DNA of 44,847 nucleotides from Acidilobaceae archaeon (GTDB lineage Archaea > Thermoproteota > Thermoprotei_A > Sulfolobales > Acidilobaceae). Shown one piece after another: positions 9,999 through 20,137 of the stretch. The notes under the pieces are model-generated. The model was given only the letters and a program-made list of their open reading frames with translations, was not told the origin of the DNA and ran no database searches. A program made the position numbers and the translations under genes. The stretch is from positions 1 to 44,847 of the forward strand of contig JALSQL010000049.1 of assembly GCA_026985435.1 (NCBI GenBank). The letters run 5' to 3'. Position 1 is the first letter of the stretch. Each line of letters begins with the position of its first letter.

Positions 9999-10621
9999 AG
10001 GTCCTCCTTCGGTATGGGGGCGGGCTTGTCCTCCCTCTCGCCCTCCTCTATCCACTTGCTGGCCACGCCCTTCTCCCTTATGAGCCTCTGGAGCTCCACG
10101 ATGGCCCTAGCCAGAGCCTCCGGCCTCGGAGGGCACCCGGGTATGAACACGTCCACCGGCACGACCTCCCACGGCCTGACGATATTGTAGCTATTATAGA
10201 ATATGCCCCCGTCCAGCGCGCACGCACCCATGGCTATGGCGAACTTGGGGTGCGGCATCTGCTCCCACACGAGCCTCAGGGCGCAGCCCATCTTCTTCGT
10301 CACGGTCCCCTCGATCACGATCAGGTTGGTCTGCCTGGGCGACAGCCAGGGCAGCGCCCCGTACCTCTCAGCGTCGAAGCGCGGGCTCCAGGTCGCGGCG
10401 AACTCGCAGCCACAGCAGCTCGTGGTGAAGTGCACCGGCCAGAGGCTGAAGGCTGTGCCCCAGTCGACGAGCTTCCCAAGCTTCATCTTCCCGAGAAGCA
10501 GCTCGCGGGCCCTCCTCGCCGCGGCGTCCAGGTTCCCAACGTACAGCCGGCCCTCCTCGGGGGGGCCGGCCCTAGCCTCCCTACTCCTAAGCGTCGACAC
10601 GCCGCACCACCCACACCACAC
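9977..10621 (-). CDS. nuoB: Complex I-like subunit B (PSST, [4Fe-4S] N2)
   Basis: TSCCGCEFAATWSPRFDAERYG, IEGTVTKKM, GACALDGGIF, VFIPGCPPRPEAL. Confidence 0.94.
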   Translation of the reverse strand: MWCGWCGVSTLRSREARAGPPEEGRLYVGNLDAAARRARELLLGKMKLGKLVDWGTAFSLWPVHFTTSCCGCEFAATWSPRFDAERYGALPWLSPRQTNLIVIEGTVTKKMGCALRLVWEQMPHPKFAIAMGACALDGGIFYNSYNIVRPWEVVPVDVFIPGCPPRPEALARAIVELQRLIREKGVASKWIEEGEREDKPAPIPKEDLCSWWRG

Positions 10622-10631
10622 GCCCGGAGGC

Positions 10632-11042
10632 TCACGCCTCCAGCATCCAAGCCTCGGCCCTCCTGGCCTCTCTTAGAGCGTATGCCAGCAGGGGAGTATA
10701 CGCCGCTACAAGTATCCCGAACGCTATAATCACCCTGTCGTAGACGCTCTGCGGCGCCACGGTGAGCAGCGCCATGAGGACGGCGGCGGGCTCCACTGCC
10801 AGGAATAGTATAAGGTAGCCCAGGTACTGCATGGAGAGCTTCCTCCTGGCCTCGGGCCTCGTGGGGGGGTTGCCAGCGTTGAAGAAGTCGTAGCGGGTCC
10901 TCTCCCTCTCCACCACGTCCCTCCTAGGCAGGAGTATTAGCCTTATCAGGGCCACGACCGCAGCCAGGAGCGCCACTAGTATCAGCGGTATCACTATGAA
11001 GGCCGCGGCGGCCTCTGCCGCGGGCTCGCTGGGGGGCAGCAT
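10632..11042 (-). CDS. nuoA: Complex I-like subunit A
   Basis: 3-TM, YDFFNAGNPPTRPEARRKLSMQYLGYLILFLAVEPAAVLM; first gene of operon. Confidence 0.85.
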   Translation of the reverse strand: MLPPSEPAAEAAAAFIVIPLILVALLAAVVALIRLILLPRRDVVERERTRYDFFNAGNPPTRPEARRKLSMQYLGYLILFLAVEPAAVLMALLTVAPQSVYDRVIIAFGILVAAYTPLLAYALREARRAEAWMLEA

Positions 11043-11076
11043 TTACCTCGCCTAGTAGATGAGGCCGACGACTCGG

Positions 11077-11091
11077 GTATATTAAAAGGGG
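11077..11091 (-). promoter_or_regulatory. Putative TATA element for nuoA
   Basis: CCCCTTTTAATATAC on the minus strand about 38-48 nt upstream of the nuoA start. Confidence 0.4.
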
Positions 11092-11107
11092 GTGTATGAC
11101 GCGTTAG

Positions 11108-11124
11108 GGCCCCTCGGAGGGGCC
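11108..11124 (-). terminator. Perfect GC hairpin between EF-2 and nuoA, followed on the minus strand by a T-rich run
   Basis: GGCCCCTCGGAGGGGCC (7-8 bp stem); minus strand continues ...ACACCCCCTTTTTAATATACCC. Confidence 0.45.
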
Positions 11125-11135
11125 GCTTAAATCGG

Positions 11136-13349
11136 CTAGGGGCCTATGAGGTCCTCGACCCTCGGCGGGTGCGGCGGCAGGCCCTTCCTCTGCCTTATCT
11201 TCCTTATGAGGTCCTCCAGCATAGAGTCCGGAACGGGCGCCCAGCGGCTGAACTCTGTGCCCCAGAAGGCCCTGCCCGCGGTGGCGCTCCTCAGCTCGCC
11301 CGCCAGGTCGAAGCTCTCCGCGACGGGAACCTCCGCTATCACCCTCGCAGCCGCGCCGGCGCTCTGAACCTCGAGTATGCGGCCGCGCTTCCTGGCCAGC
11401 ACGGCGGCTATAGCGCTCACGTACTCCATAGGCGTCCTAATGTCGAGCTTCTGTATGGGCTCGAGCAGCGTGGGCCTAGCCGTGAGCATGCCAGCCCATA
11501 TGGCGTTCCTGACGGCGGGGTAGATCTGCCCGGGGCCCCTGTGGACCGGGTCCTCGTGTATCACCGCGTCGTGGAGCACCACCTTTATACCCCTGACCGG
11601 CTCCGCCGCGAGTGGCCCCTCCTTGGTGGCTATCCTGAACGCTGCCAGTATCGTGTCCTTGACCTCCCTCAGGTACTGGACGCCGCTCGTCTTATCGACG
11701 AACACGTTCAGGTTCTCGTCTATACTCCATATCCTCCTGGCCTCATCGTAGTCCCAGCCCGCCTTGTCGGCCAGGGTCCTGGCCCTCTCCCTCGGGTCCT
11801 GGCCCTCGAAGACCTCGCCCTTCTGTATCAGGGTTATCGTCTCCTCGTTGAGAGGCTCAACGCTGATGTAGAACTTGTTGTGCTTGTTGGGGCTCTTACC
11901 CTCGAACACCTGGCTCTTACTCCTGACAGTCTCGCGGTACACCACTATCGGCGGGCTAGCCTTGACCTCTATGCCGAACTTCTCCTTCAGCAGCGTGAGG
12001 GCTATCTCGAGGTGGAGCGGGCCCATGCCAGAGAGTAGGTACTCCCCGGTCTCCTCGTTAATCTTAACCACGAGGTTGGGGTCCTCTATCGTCAGCTTCC
12101 TCAGTGCCTCGATCATCTTGGGGAGGTCCTGGATCGACTTGGGCTCCACCGCTATCGTGACAACGGGCTCGCTCACGTAGCGGAGCTGCTCGAAGGGCGC
12201 CGCCTGATCCTTGAATGCGAGGTCGACTAGCGTCTCGCCAGCCCTCACGTCCTCCAGCCCCATGACGGCCCCCATGTTGCCGGCCGGTATGGCCTTCGTC
12301 ACCTCACGGAAGGGGCCCATGTAGAGGCTTACCTGGAGTATCCTCCCCTTCTTGTCGGCCGTAACCAGGTAGACTTCCGTGCCGGGCTTGAGTGTTCCGC
12401 TGAAGACCCTGCCAGTGGCGACCAGGCCCGCCTTCTCCACCCTGACGTCGTTGATGTAGAACACGAGGGGCCCGTTGGGGTCGGCGTTCAGCATGGCTCT
12501 TCCGATGTCGGTGTCCAGCTTGCCCTTCCATATCTTGGGTATCCTGTACCTCTGCGCCTCCCTCGGGTTGGGCACGAACTTTACGACCATGTCTAGTAGG
12601 GTCTCGTGGAGCGGCATCAGGTCGGCGAGCTTGGCCACGTCCTCCTTCTTGCCCGACTGGTACGCCTGTATTATCTCCTTGAACGTTATCCCCTTCTTCT
12701 GCACCATAGGTATGCTGATGCCCCACTTGTCCTTGGCGCTACCGAAGGCCACAGTGCCCTCGGCGGGGTTGAGCTTCCACTTCTTCCGGAACTCCGGCTC
12801 GGCATACATGTCTATCAGGGCGTTCACCTCCCTTATAATCTCCACGAACCTCTCCTGTATCTGCTGGGGGCCTAGCTTCAACTCCTTGATCAGCCTGTCA
12901 ACCTTGTTGATGAAGAGCAGCGGCCTAACCCTCTCCTCGAGGGCCTGCCGTATCACCGTCTCGGTCTGCGTCATGACGCCCTCCACGGCGTCCACAACTA
13001 CTATCGCGCCGTCGAGCACCCTCAGGCTCCTCGTGACCTTGCCGGAGAAGTCGACGTGGCCTGGCGTGTCGATTAGGTTGATCACGTAAGGCTTCCCCTC
13101 GTACTCGTGGTAGAGGCTTATGTTAGCCGACTTCACCGTTATACCCCTCTGCTTCTCGACGCTAAGGTAGTCGAGCACCAGCGCCTCGCCTGCTATCCTC
13201 TTCGAGATTATGCCAGCGGCCGCGAGTAGGGAGTCGCTCGTCGTCGTCTTGCCGTGGTCGACGTGGGCTATGATGCCTATGTTCCTGACCTGCTCTATGT
13301 TACTCATAATCTTCTCTATTTCAGACACTACCTTTACTCTTGCACCCAT
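11136..13349 (-). CDS. fusA: Translation elongation factor aEF-2
   Basis: [56 protein letters not shown], full length 737 aa. Confidence 0.97.
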   Translation of the reverse strand: MGARVKVVSEIEKIMSNIEQVRNIGIIAHVDHGKTTTSDSLLAAAGIISKRIAGEALVLDYLSVEKQRGITVKSANISLYHEYEGKPYVINLIDTPGHVDFSGKVTRSLRVLDGAIVVVDAVEGVMTQTETVIRQALEERVRPLLFINKVDRLIKELKLGPQQIQERFVEIIREVNALIDMYAEPEFRKKWKLNPAEGTVAFGSAKDKWGISIPMVQKKGITFKEIIQAYQSGKKEDVAKLADLMPLHETLLDMVVKFVPNPREAQRYRIPKIWKGKLDTDIGRAMLNADPNGPLVFYINDVRVEKAGLVATGRVFSGTLKPGTEVYLVTADKKGRILQVSLYMGPFREVTKAIPAGNMGAVMGLEDVRAGETLVDLAFKDQAAPFEQLRYVSEPVVTIAVEPKSIQDLPKMIEALRKLTIEDPNLVVKINEETGEYLLSGMGPLHLEIALTLLKEKFGIEVKASPPIVVYRETVRSKSQVFEGKSPNKHNKFYISVEPLNEETITLIQKGEVFEGQDPRERARTLADKAGWDYDEARRIWSIDENLNVFVDKTSGVQYLREVKDTILAAFRIATKEGPLAAEPVRGIKVVLHDAVIHEDPVHRGPGQIYPAVRNAIWAGMLTARPTLLEPIQKLDIRTPMEYVSAIAAVLARKRGRILEVQSAGAAARVIAEVPVAESFDLAGELRSATAGRAFWGTEFSRWAPVPDSMLEDLIRKIRQRKGLPPHPPRVEDLIGP

Positions 13350-13414
13350 CCCATTTCTACCCGGAGGGCCGAGCGCTAGCTGGGTTTAAATAGACGTGCC
13401 CGCCGCGTGTGGGC

Positions 13415-14110
13415 CTAGAGGAAGTCCTCGAGGGACCCCCTCCTCCGGCGCCGCCTCGAGAATGGCGTCGAGAGTATGGCCCTTATCCTCTCAGCCTTCT
13501 TCTCGCCCAGGCCCGGCACCTTGGATAGCTCCGCTAGCGGCGCGCGGCAGAACTCCTCCAGCGTGCCGAAGTACTCTAGGATGGCCCTGGCGGTCTTGGG
13601 GCCCACGCCCGGGAACGCCTGCACTATGTAGACCTGCCAGTCCTCGACCCCCTCCAGCCTGGGCTTGTGGTGAACCGCCACCGAGGCGCCGCCCCGCTCC
13701 TCCTGGTACCTCCTGGCTAGCTGGGCTATCAGGTAAGCCGTGGAGTGGGGCCCATCGCTCCAGAGGACCTGGGCCCCATAGTCTACGATAAGCGAGGTGA
13801 GGGCGGCTAGCGTCTGGTGCCCCCGGTCGCCCCACCGGGTAAGGTATCGCGGGCTCCCCTCCACGATGTAGTATACGTGGCCGTAGGCCTCAGCGAGCCT
13901 CCTCGCCTGGTCGAATAGCCTCCCATCCACGAGGCTCGAAGCGAAGTCCCTCACGGTCTTCCTCTCGACCACGGCGTCGTCCGAAACTAGGTAGTCGCCG
14001 AGTGGCAGCACCTTCCTGATGACCAGAACCCCCAGCTTCTCCAGCTCCGCGGGCACGCCACTCTGCTCCTCGCGCTTGTCCGCGTAGACCCTAACCCTCC
14101 CCTGCCCCAC
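13415..14110 (-). CDS. xpf: XPF/ERCC4-type structure-specific nuclease (crenarchaeal short form)
   Basis: GDYLVSDDAVVERKTVRDFASSLVDGRLFDQ (ERCC4 motif) plus HhH AFPGVGPKTARAILEYFG and VPGLGEKKAERI. Confidence 0.9.
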   Translation of the reverse strand: MGQGRVRVYADKREEQSGVPAELEKLGVLVIRKVLPLGDYLVSDDAVVERKTVRDFASSLVDGRLFDQARRLAEAYGHVYYIVEGSPRYLTRWGDRGHQTLAALTSLIVDYGAQVLWSDGPHSTAYLIAQLARRYQEERGGASVAVHHKPRLEGVEDWQVYIVQAFPGVGPKTARAILEYFGTLEEFCRAPLAELSKVPGLGEKKAERIRAILSTPFSRRRRRRGSLEDFL

Positions 14111-15155
14111 CTCCAGCGCCCCTCCTCGCAGTGCATATTCTAGCTATTTTCCCGGGGAGGCTCCTGGCGAGGGCCTCCACGGCCTCGCCCGGGCTGACAT
14201 CACCGCTTATGTGGGCCATGCCGGCCGCGTCGTGGCCTCCCCCCTTGCCGCCAAGCTTTGAGGCTATGTACTCCGCCACCTCGCTCGCCCTGATGCCGGA
14301 GTCGACGGCCCTCCTCGAGAGCCTGACAGACGCCCTCAACTCCCCCCCGCCGCCGACCACGACTGCGACGTCGGCCCCCAGATCCAGCAGCGCCCTGGCG
14401 GCGCTCGACTCGAATGCGCTGACGTGCGTGACAGCCACGATCAGCTCGCCGCAAACCCTGGAGAATACGAGCCTCTGCGCGGCCTTGAGCCTGGCCACCC
14501 TCTCGGAGTACTCCATTCCCCTGCCCCTCTCCCTGGGTGGCGTGAGCGCTTCTAGCGCTGCATCGTAGTCTCCCCCCCACTCGACGAGTAGGGCGGCGGC
14601 CAGGAAGGAGCACCTGTCGGCGATCTGGAACCTCTTCGAGTCGTAGATTATCCCGCCAAGCGCGACGGTCGCCTCACCGCCCGGCAGCCTGAAGCCCAGG
14701 CTGTGCGCAGCGTGGACCACGTGCTGGGTGGCCGAGACCGCCTTGGCCACGAGCGCCTCCCTAGCCAGCTCCGCCAGATCCCCCGGCGCGTGGTGGTCTA
14801 TCAGGTAGAGGGGCTTAGACCTAGCCAGCGGGGCCAGGCCGCCCAGCTGGGTCGTGTTGGAAGCGTCCACCACTAGGATCGACTCCGCCCCCTCGGGGTC
14901 GCCGCACTCGCCTACCTCTACGCCTGCACGCGAGAGGAGCCTCTTGGAGGCCCTGCTGGCGCCCTCTGGCAGCGCTATGCAGGCCCGGGCACCCATTGCC
15001 TCGAGGAGGCTCTTAGCCGCTATGGATGCCGCTATCGCGTCGGGGTCGGCGTTCCTGTGGGTTACAACAGCCACCCGGCCATGCGCGGCGGCCGCCTCCA
15101 GCACCCTGGCCGCCTCTTTGCCCCAGCACGGGTCCCCCCTATCCTCTGGAGGCAC
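14091..15155 (-). CDS. DHH/DHHA1 family phosphoesterase (NrnA/RecJ-like)
   Basis: VTHRNADPDAIAASIA, LVVDASN, LIDHHAPGD, GGKGGGHDAAGMAH. Confidence 0.85.
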   Translation of the reverse strand: MPPEDRGDPCWGKEAARVLEAAAAHGRVAVVTHRNADPDAIAASIAAKSLLEAMGARACIALPEGASRASKRLLSRAGVEVGECGDPEGAESILVVDASNTTQLGGLAPLARSKPLYLIDHHAPGDLAELAREALVAKAVSATQHVVHAAHSLGFRLPGGEATVALGGIIYDSKRFQIADRCSFLAAALLVEWGGDYDAALEALTPPRERGRGMEYSERVARLKAAQRLVFSRVCGELIVAVTHVSAFESSAARALLDLGADVAVVVGGGGELRASVRLSRRAVDSGIRASEVAEYIASKLGGKGGGHDAAGMAHISGDVSPGEAVEALARSLPGKIARICTARRGAGGGAGEG

Positions 15156-15420
15156 CCCTCCTGTACACCTCCTCGAAGGCCCTCCTAGCCCTCTCCACCG
15201 CCTCGTCTACCAGAGCGTCCGCCACGTGCCTGGGCAGGCTCTTGGAGGCCCTGACGCTCACATCCACCACCAGGCGAACCCCGTCCTCGCCCTCCTCAAC
15301 CTTCAGCGTAACGTCGAAGTCCCCGAGGCGCCTGCCAAGGGAGGCCTCGAGGTAGCCTCGGGCAGCCCTCTCGGCCGCCTCGAGAGCCTCGGCTAGCCTC
15401 TCGGCACGGCCACCCTCCAA
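15139..15420 (-). CDS. DUF3194-like archaeal protein adjacent to prefoldin beta
   Basis: 93 aa; size, composition and location next to pfdB. Confidence 0.6.
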   Translation of the reverse strand: MEGGRAERLAEALEAAERAARGYLEASLGRRLGDFDVTLKVEEGEDGVRLVVDVSVRASKSLPRHVADALVDEAVERARRAFEEVYRRGASRG

Positions 15421-15487
15421 GACGGGGCACCCCGCGGGGCCTTCGGAGGCTCGCGGAGCCCGCTAGCCGGCCCGGGGGAGGATGGGC

Positions 15488-15862
15488 CTACGCCGCCGGG
15501 CCGGGCTTGCCTCCCCCGAGTAGCTTCTGGAGCTCCGCTGTCAGCCTCTCCACGTCCTTGCGGAGGCTCTCCTCCTGGGACTTCAGGGCCTTTAGGCGTA
15601 TCTCCACGTCCTCCTTCCTGTCGGTCAGCTCCTTGACCACCTCGTCCCGGGGCTTCTCCACCATGACGTTCCCGACCATCTTGAAGACCCGGGCCTCGCT
15701 CGGGAGCTTCTGGACCTCCTCCAGCACACCCTCTATCTCGGCTAGCAGGGCCTCCAGGCTCGCCCTCTCCTGGGCTATAGCCGCCAGCGTCTCCCTAAGC
15801 TTCACGAGCTTGGCGTACTTGGCCTCAACCTCGGGGGGCACCTTCTCCACCATACCAGCCAC
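15488..15862 (-). CDS. pfdB: Prefoldin subunit beta
   Basis: Coiled-coil; VQKLPSEARVFKMVGNVMVEKPRDEVVKEL. Confidence 0.92.
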   Translation of the reverse strand: MAGMVEKVPPEVEAKYAKLVKLRETLAAIAQERASLEALLAEIEGVLEEVQKLPSEARVFKMVGNVMVEKPRDEVVKELTDRKEDVEIRLKALKSQEESLRKDVERLTAELQKLLGGGKPGPAA

Positions 15863-15900
15863 CCCACCCCCAGCCCCCGGGCCGCCTGGGGGGTTATAGC

Positions 15901-16161
15901 CTAGGCGCCAGCCGCCAGCTCGCCAGCGGCCTCGAGGGCAGACCAGGCCGCGTGTAGCAGGTACAGGTACGAGTTGACCAGCGCCCTCAGGCCGCTCAGG
16001 GACTCAGAGCCGACTACAATCATGATGCACTCCCCCTCGCGGGACACCTCCACGCTACCCTTGCTGGGCGCCGCTGGCTGCATCGCCTCGGCCTCGAGCG
16101 ACTCGGCAACCGCCCCCACCAGCCGCCGGGGCCCGCACACCCTGAGGGTAGCCTTATGCAT
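15901..16161 (-). CDS. KEOPS Pcc1-like protein (paralog 2)
   Basis: MHKATLRVCGPRRLVGAVAESLEAEAMQ...LSGLRALVNSYLYLLHAAWSAL; Pcc1-like fold pattern and superoperon position. Confidence 0.6.
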   Translation of the reverse strand: MHKATLRVCGPRRLVGAVAESLEAEAMQPAAPSKGSVEVSREGECIMIVVGSESLSGLRALVNSYLYLLHAAWSALEAAGELAAGA

Positions 16162-16729
16162 CGCTCCCACCCTTGACCATCCTCTGCGGCCTGGCCAGGC
16201 GCAGCCTGGGCCCCACGCTCTCCCCCTCCCAATCCCTGAACTCGACCAGCACCTCATCGCCGGAGGCCGTGAGCGACGCCACTACTGCCCCCTCGCCCGG
16301 CCTCATGCCCGGCATCAGTAGTCTAGCCCCGAACGCTATTACCATGGCGTCTGCCACGTCCTCCGAGCCCTCGCCAGCCTCAACAAGCAGGGAGTCAGCC
16401 CCCCGGCCGGGTCTGGCGCCCCTCTCCCGGGACAGGCTCGCGCCCCGTACTATGAACGTCACGATGTTCTCCAGCCGCGGCTCTAGAGGCGGCCTGGTGG
16501 GCTTGTAGGCGCGGATTATGCTGGGGTTCCCCCTCCTCTCGCCCACCACTAGGACCCTCACCGCCCCCCGCGCCCTAGCGATGGCCGCTAGCTCGGCCAT
16601 CGTGAGGTGGCCCCTGGTGAGCCGCCTCGCCCGGGGTAGCACGAGCTCGAGGTCTTTGACCAGCGACCTGGTCCTAGGCGATGGGGCCCTGCTAGTTGTT
16701 ATCAGGATTAGGGGGCGCGGGGCCCTCAT
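16154..16729 (-). CDS. Brix domain-like ribosome biogenesis protein
   Basis: LILITTSRAPSPRTRSLVKDLELVLPRARRLTRGHLTMAEL...RVLVVGERRGNPSII. Confidence 0.75.
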   Translation of the reverse strand: MRAPRPLILITTSRAPSPRTRSLVKDLELVLPRARRLTRGHLTMAELAAIARARGAVRVLVVGERRGNPSIIRAYKPTRPPLEPRLENIVTFIVRGASLSRERGARPGRGADSLLVEAGEGSEDVADAMVIAFGARLLMPGMRPGEGAVVASLTASGDEVLVEFRDWEGESVGPRLRLARPQRMVKGGSDA

Positions 16730-16792
16730 CGGCTATACCTCCCAGAGTGGGGCGTCGGGTGGCGGCGGGGCGGCGCCCCCCGGGCGGGGCCG

Positions 16793-17086
16793 CTACCTCC
16801 CGCGGGCCGGGTAGCTGTCGGGCTTCACGACCACGCCCCTGAAGTACTGTGCTAGGCCGCTCCTGGGGGTGTAGGCCGCCCCAGCCCAGACAGCGCCGCA
16901 CTTCCTGCAGGCCCATATTCCTACCGAGACCCTGTATACTGTCCCTATGCTGCCGCAGAAGGGGCAGATGTGCTTGGCGTACCTCTTCTCTAGGACCTCC
17001 TTCACCCTCTTCCTAACGCTAACTCCATAGCGCGGTCCGTACCTGCCTACTATGCCTACGACCTTGGTCCTGCCCATGCCTGCCAC
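16793..17086 (-). CDS. rpl37ae: Ribosomal protein L37Ae
   Basis: GRYGPRYGVSVRKRVKEVLEKRYAKHICPFCGS...IWACRKCGAVWAGAAYTP. Confidence 0.95.
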   Translation of the reverse strand: MAGMGRTKVVGIVGRYGPRYGVSVRKRVKEVLEKRYAKHICPFCGSIGTVYRVSVGIWACRKCGAVWAGAAYTPRSGLAQYFRGVVVKPDSYPARGR

Positions 17087-17094
17087 CCTCCGGC

Positions 17095-17949
17095 CTAGCT
17101 GCCGTCGGCCTTGCTGGAGGTGGCTGCCTCCTCTAGGGCTTTAAAGTATACTGGGGCGGCCTGCCTTGCTAGGGCTATCGCCCGGCGGGCCTCCTCCCTC
17201 GTGATGGCCCCCTCGCCGCTCTTCTGTAGGCCCACTATCCTGCCCCCATCGTCCAACGCGACCACGAGCCTCACGTCCGCCACGGACTCCTCCTCGAAGT
17301 CGGGGTCGACGGCTAGGTGCCTGCCTATCTTGGCCACGGTGACGGTGACTACCCTCCTCCTGATCGGCAGCGCCCCCAGGGGAGGCTTGCTCCTATCCAC
17401 CACCACCTCCCCGGTCTCTATCTCCTCATAGTACGGTATGCGAGCGTTGAGCAGCGCTGCCATCGCGGCCAGCATGGAGGCGTCGAAGAGGTTTCCACCG
17501 TGGTCTAGGATGTAGAGGTCAACCCAGACGACCCACACCTTCTCCCCGCTCCTGATGACGAGTTCGCCCAGGTCAACGGCCCCCACCTCCCTGAGGCTCC
17601 TGTCGACAACCCTGGCGAGCTCTATGGCGTTCTCGTCGGGCGGCCCCGGCTCGAAGAGGGGAGAGGCTAGAGGCACGAACTCGGCGTGAACAGTTAGCAC
17701 CCCCTGGTCGGGCGTGTCGCGGAAGGGCGCCCCAACGTCCATCTTCACGCCAGCCATAACCTGTGTGTTGCCAAGCTTCACGAGCGCCGAGCCCTCAGCC
17801 CTCTCGATCACGCCTAGCTCTACAGTCACACTCCTGGGCGTGGCTGGGTCCCGCTTCCCGTCTACCCGCAGGCCCTTAGCTATGAGCGCCTCGATCGCCT
17901 CCCTGCGCAGCTTGGCTATGACGGGTAGCCTGAAGGGTGTGACACTCAC
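17095..17949 (-). CDS. rrp42: Exosome subunit Rrp42
   Basis: [42 protein letters not shown]...RVVDRSLRE. Confidence 0.93.
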   Translation of the reverse strand: MSVTPFRLPVIAKLRREAIEALIAKGLRVDGKRDPATPRSVTVELGVIERAEGSALVKLGNTQVMAGVKMDVGAPFRDTPDQGVLTVHAEFVPLASPLFEPGPPDENAIELARVVDRSLREVGAVDLGELVIRSGEKVWVVWVDLYILDHGGNLFDASMLAAMAALLNARIPYYEEIETGEVVVDRSKPPLGALPIRRRVVTVTVAKIGRHLAVDPDFEEESVADVRLVVALDDGGRIVGLQKSGEGAITREEARRAIALARQAAPVYFKALEEAATSSKADGS

Positions 17950-18674
17950 GCCCTACTCACCCCCTGGTACTTCCTCCTGAGAACCTCCTTCTCCTGCCTC
18001 ACGAGATCCTCTATGGCCCTCCACGCCATGTCGAGGGCCTGCTCGAACTCCTCCTCGCTCAACACGCCGTTGAGCTGCAGGAGCGTTATGAGGCCCAGGT
18101 CGGGCGCTCCGGCGACGGGTAGGTCTGCCTCGCCAGCGCTGTCCTCGACCTCGTCCACGTCCAGTACCAGCACGCCGTCCACCTTACCCACGGCCACACC
18201 CGCCACTAGGGCCCTCATGGGTATCCCGGCGTCTGCGAGGGCTAGCGACGCGGCTGTAACCCCCGCGGTCCTAGTGCCCCCGTCGGCTTGGAGTACCTCC
18301 ACGAACACGTCTATCGCCGTTCTCGGGTACAGCTCCGAGATGACGACAGGCTCCAGCGCCTCCCTGATGACTTTGGATAGCTCCACCTCCCTCCTACTGG
18401 GAGCCGGGCTCTTCCTGTCGCTCGTCGAGAACGGCGCCATGTGGTACCTGACCCGGAGTATCGCCCTGTCCGGTAGGAGCATGAACCTCTGGGGCGGCTC
18501 CCGGGGCCCGTAGACCGCGGCTAGTACCTTCGTCCGCCCGAACTCCACCATAGCCGAGCCATCGGCGTTCGAGAGCACTCCGACCTCCATCTTCACGGGG
18601 CGGTGCTCGTCGGGCCTTCTACCATCGTGGCGGAGGCCCTCCTCGCTTATGAGCCTCCCGTGGGCTGCCTTCAC
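17946..18674 (-). CDS. rrp41: Exosome subunit Rrp41 (catalytic RNase PH-like)
   Basis: [45 protein letters not shown]...[26 protein letters not shown]. Confidence 0.95.
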   Translation of the reverse strand: MKAAHGRLISEEGLRHDGRRPDEHRPVKMEVGVLSNADGSAMVEFGRTKVLAAVYGPREPPQRFMLLPDRAILRVRYHMAPFSTSDRKSPAPSRREVELSKVIREALEPVVISELYPRTAIDVFVEVLQADGGTRTAGVTAASLALADAGIPMRALVAGVAVGKVDGVLVLDVDEVEDSAGEADLPVAGAPDLGLITLLQLNGVLSEEEFEQALDMAWRAIEDLVRQEKEVLRRKYQGVSRA

Positions 18675-19387
18675 TTCCCTACACCCCTCACAACCTTCTC
18701 CTCCTCGATAAGCTTCCTTATCCTCGCCGTTAGGCCACTCGTGAAGGCCTCCCTCTCGATAGTTTTAATCGCTAGGATCACTATCGCCTCCACCTCCGGG
18801 TTCGGGCACTTAACGTGCACCCTACCGTTGACGGCGGCGAATATCTCGCACCCCGTCTCGCTTGAGAGCACCTCTAGCATGCTACCCTTCCTACCTATGA
18901 CCCTCGGTATCCTAGCCGGGGCTATCTCCACTATCTTCCCCTCAACAATCTTACCGAGGCCCTCCCCCTGAACGGTTAGGAGCGGGTTCCTGGTCCTATC
19001 GAAAGCTAGAACCTTGGCTTTAATGTCGTCTCCCGCCGAGAGGTACCTCCCAGGCTCGTCCGTCGCCGGGTTGAACGGCCTCCCGAGGAAGTCCTGCAGG
19101 TTGAGCACCGCCATGTAGGGCGAGTTTATGTCGACGAACCAGTTAGTCACGCCAACACTGTGCACCATCCCTATCACTATGTCGCCCGGCTTCGGTATGT
19201 AGATGCTCTCAAGCGGCACGAAGACCTTCTTGCCGCCCCTATCGTCGACGAAGCCCGGCACGGCAGCCCTCTTCACGCCTCTATCATCGACGTAGATGTA
19301 GGGCGCCCTGGCCTCCACGTCCTCGCCGACGGGGTCCCCGGGGAGGACTAGAGTCCTCGAGGAGCCCCCGCTAGACGTCTGGCCCAC
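18671..19387 (-). CDS. rrp4: Exosome RNA-binding subunit Rrp4 (S1/KH)
   Basis: [31 protein letters not shown] region [13 protein letters not shown]. Confidence 0.93.
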   Translation of the reverse strand: MGQTSSGGSSRTLVLPGDPVGEDVEARAPYIYVDDRGVKRAAVPGFVDDRGGKKVFVPLESIYIPKPGDIVIGMVHSVGVTNWFVDINSPYMAVLNLQDFLGRPFNPATDEPGRYLSAGDDIKAKVLAFDRTRNPLLTVQGEGLGKIVEGKIVEIAPARIPRVIGRKGSMLEVLSSETGCEIFAAVNGRVHVKCPNPEVEAIVILAIKTIEREAFTSGLTARIRKLIEEEKVVRGVGK

Positions 19388-19389
19388 AG

Positions 19390-20106
19390 CTACTTCACCA
19401 CCCTAACGCTAACCTGCGCCTGGCCCCGGGTGAGCTTCTGGATCGTGTTAACCACGTCAACCTGTGCACCCGCCGGTATCTCCAGCTCCACGATCAGGGA
19501 GCCGTCGTGCCCCCAGTCGGCCTTCTTTACCTCGCCCAGGCGGGCCAGCTCCCTATATATCCTCCCAGAGAACTGTGGGGGTATGCGGGCGTGAACGACA
19601 GCCCTCGCCAGCTTTATCGGCATCACCCGCGCCAGCCTGCGGACTATCTCGACCGCCTGCGCCTCGGCAGGCTTGTATAGGTCCACGCCGATCCTAAGCT
19701 CCTCCATCGCGGCCTCTATCCTCGACTCCGGTATCGGCTTCCCAGTCTTCGGGTCCACAGCGTTCCTCGCTATGTACGCTATTATCTTCCTCTTCTTCGC
19801 CTCCAGCATCTTCCTCCTCTGCTCCTCGGTGAGCTGTATCTCGCCCTCCCTCAATATCCTCTCGGCGACCCGCCTGGGGTCGTCGGTCCCGAATGCCCTC
19901 CTCACCGCCTCCGGGCTGGCCTTCAGGCCCTTCCTAACGTCGCGGTATATAGTGTCGGTCCAGAGCACGTCGTCGAGGTCTACCTTCTCCCCCTCCTTGA
20001 ACTTGAAGGCGTGCTCCGGCCTGACCAGGATCTCGAACCTCTGCCCCCTGACCTCTAGCCATGCAACTACGTAATCGTGCCTGCGGCTCAAACCGCGCAC
20101 CCTCAC
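19390..20106 (-). CDS. sbds: SBDS/Sdo1 ribosome maturation protein
   Basis: RFEILVRPEHAFKFKEGEKVDLDDVLWTDTIYRDVRKG; C-terminal EF-G-like fold. Confidence 0.92.
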   Translation of the reverse strand: MRVRGLSRRHDYVVAWLEVRGQRFEILVRPEHAFKFKEGEKVDLDDVLWTDTIYRDVRKGLKASPEAVRRAFGTDDPRRVAERILREGEIQLTEEQRRKMLEAKKRKIIAYIARNAVDPKTGKPIPESRIEAAMEELRIGVDLYKPAEAQAVEIVRRLARVMPIKLARAVVHARIPPQFSGRIYRELARLGEVKKADWGHDGSLIVELEIPAGAQVDVVNTIQKLTRGQAQVSVRVVK

Positions 20107-20137
20107 CCGGGCGGGGGCGGGGCTGGAGGCATAAAAT

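Noticed and set aside
15421-15487. CCCCGCGGGG palindrome and GC-rich inverted repeats between prefoldin and DUF3194-like gene
   Set aside because: Short self-complementary GC runs are expected by chance in this composition; no T-run or motif
16735-16792. Very GC-rich strip between L37Ae and Brix as a possible hairpin or a hidden rpoP
   Set aside because: Only about 60 nt, stems of about 5 bp, and no CxxC-type coding; too short for RpoP
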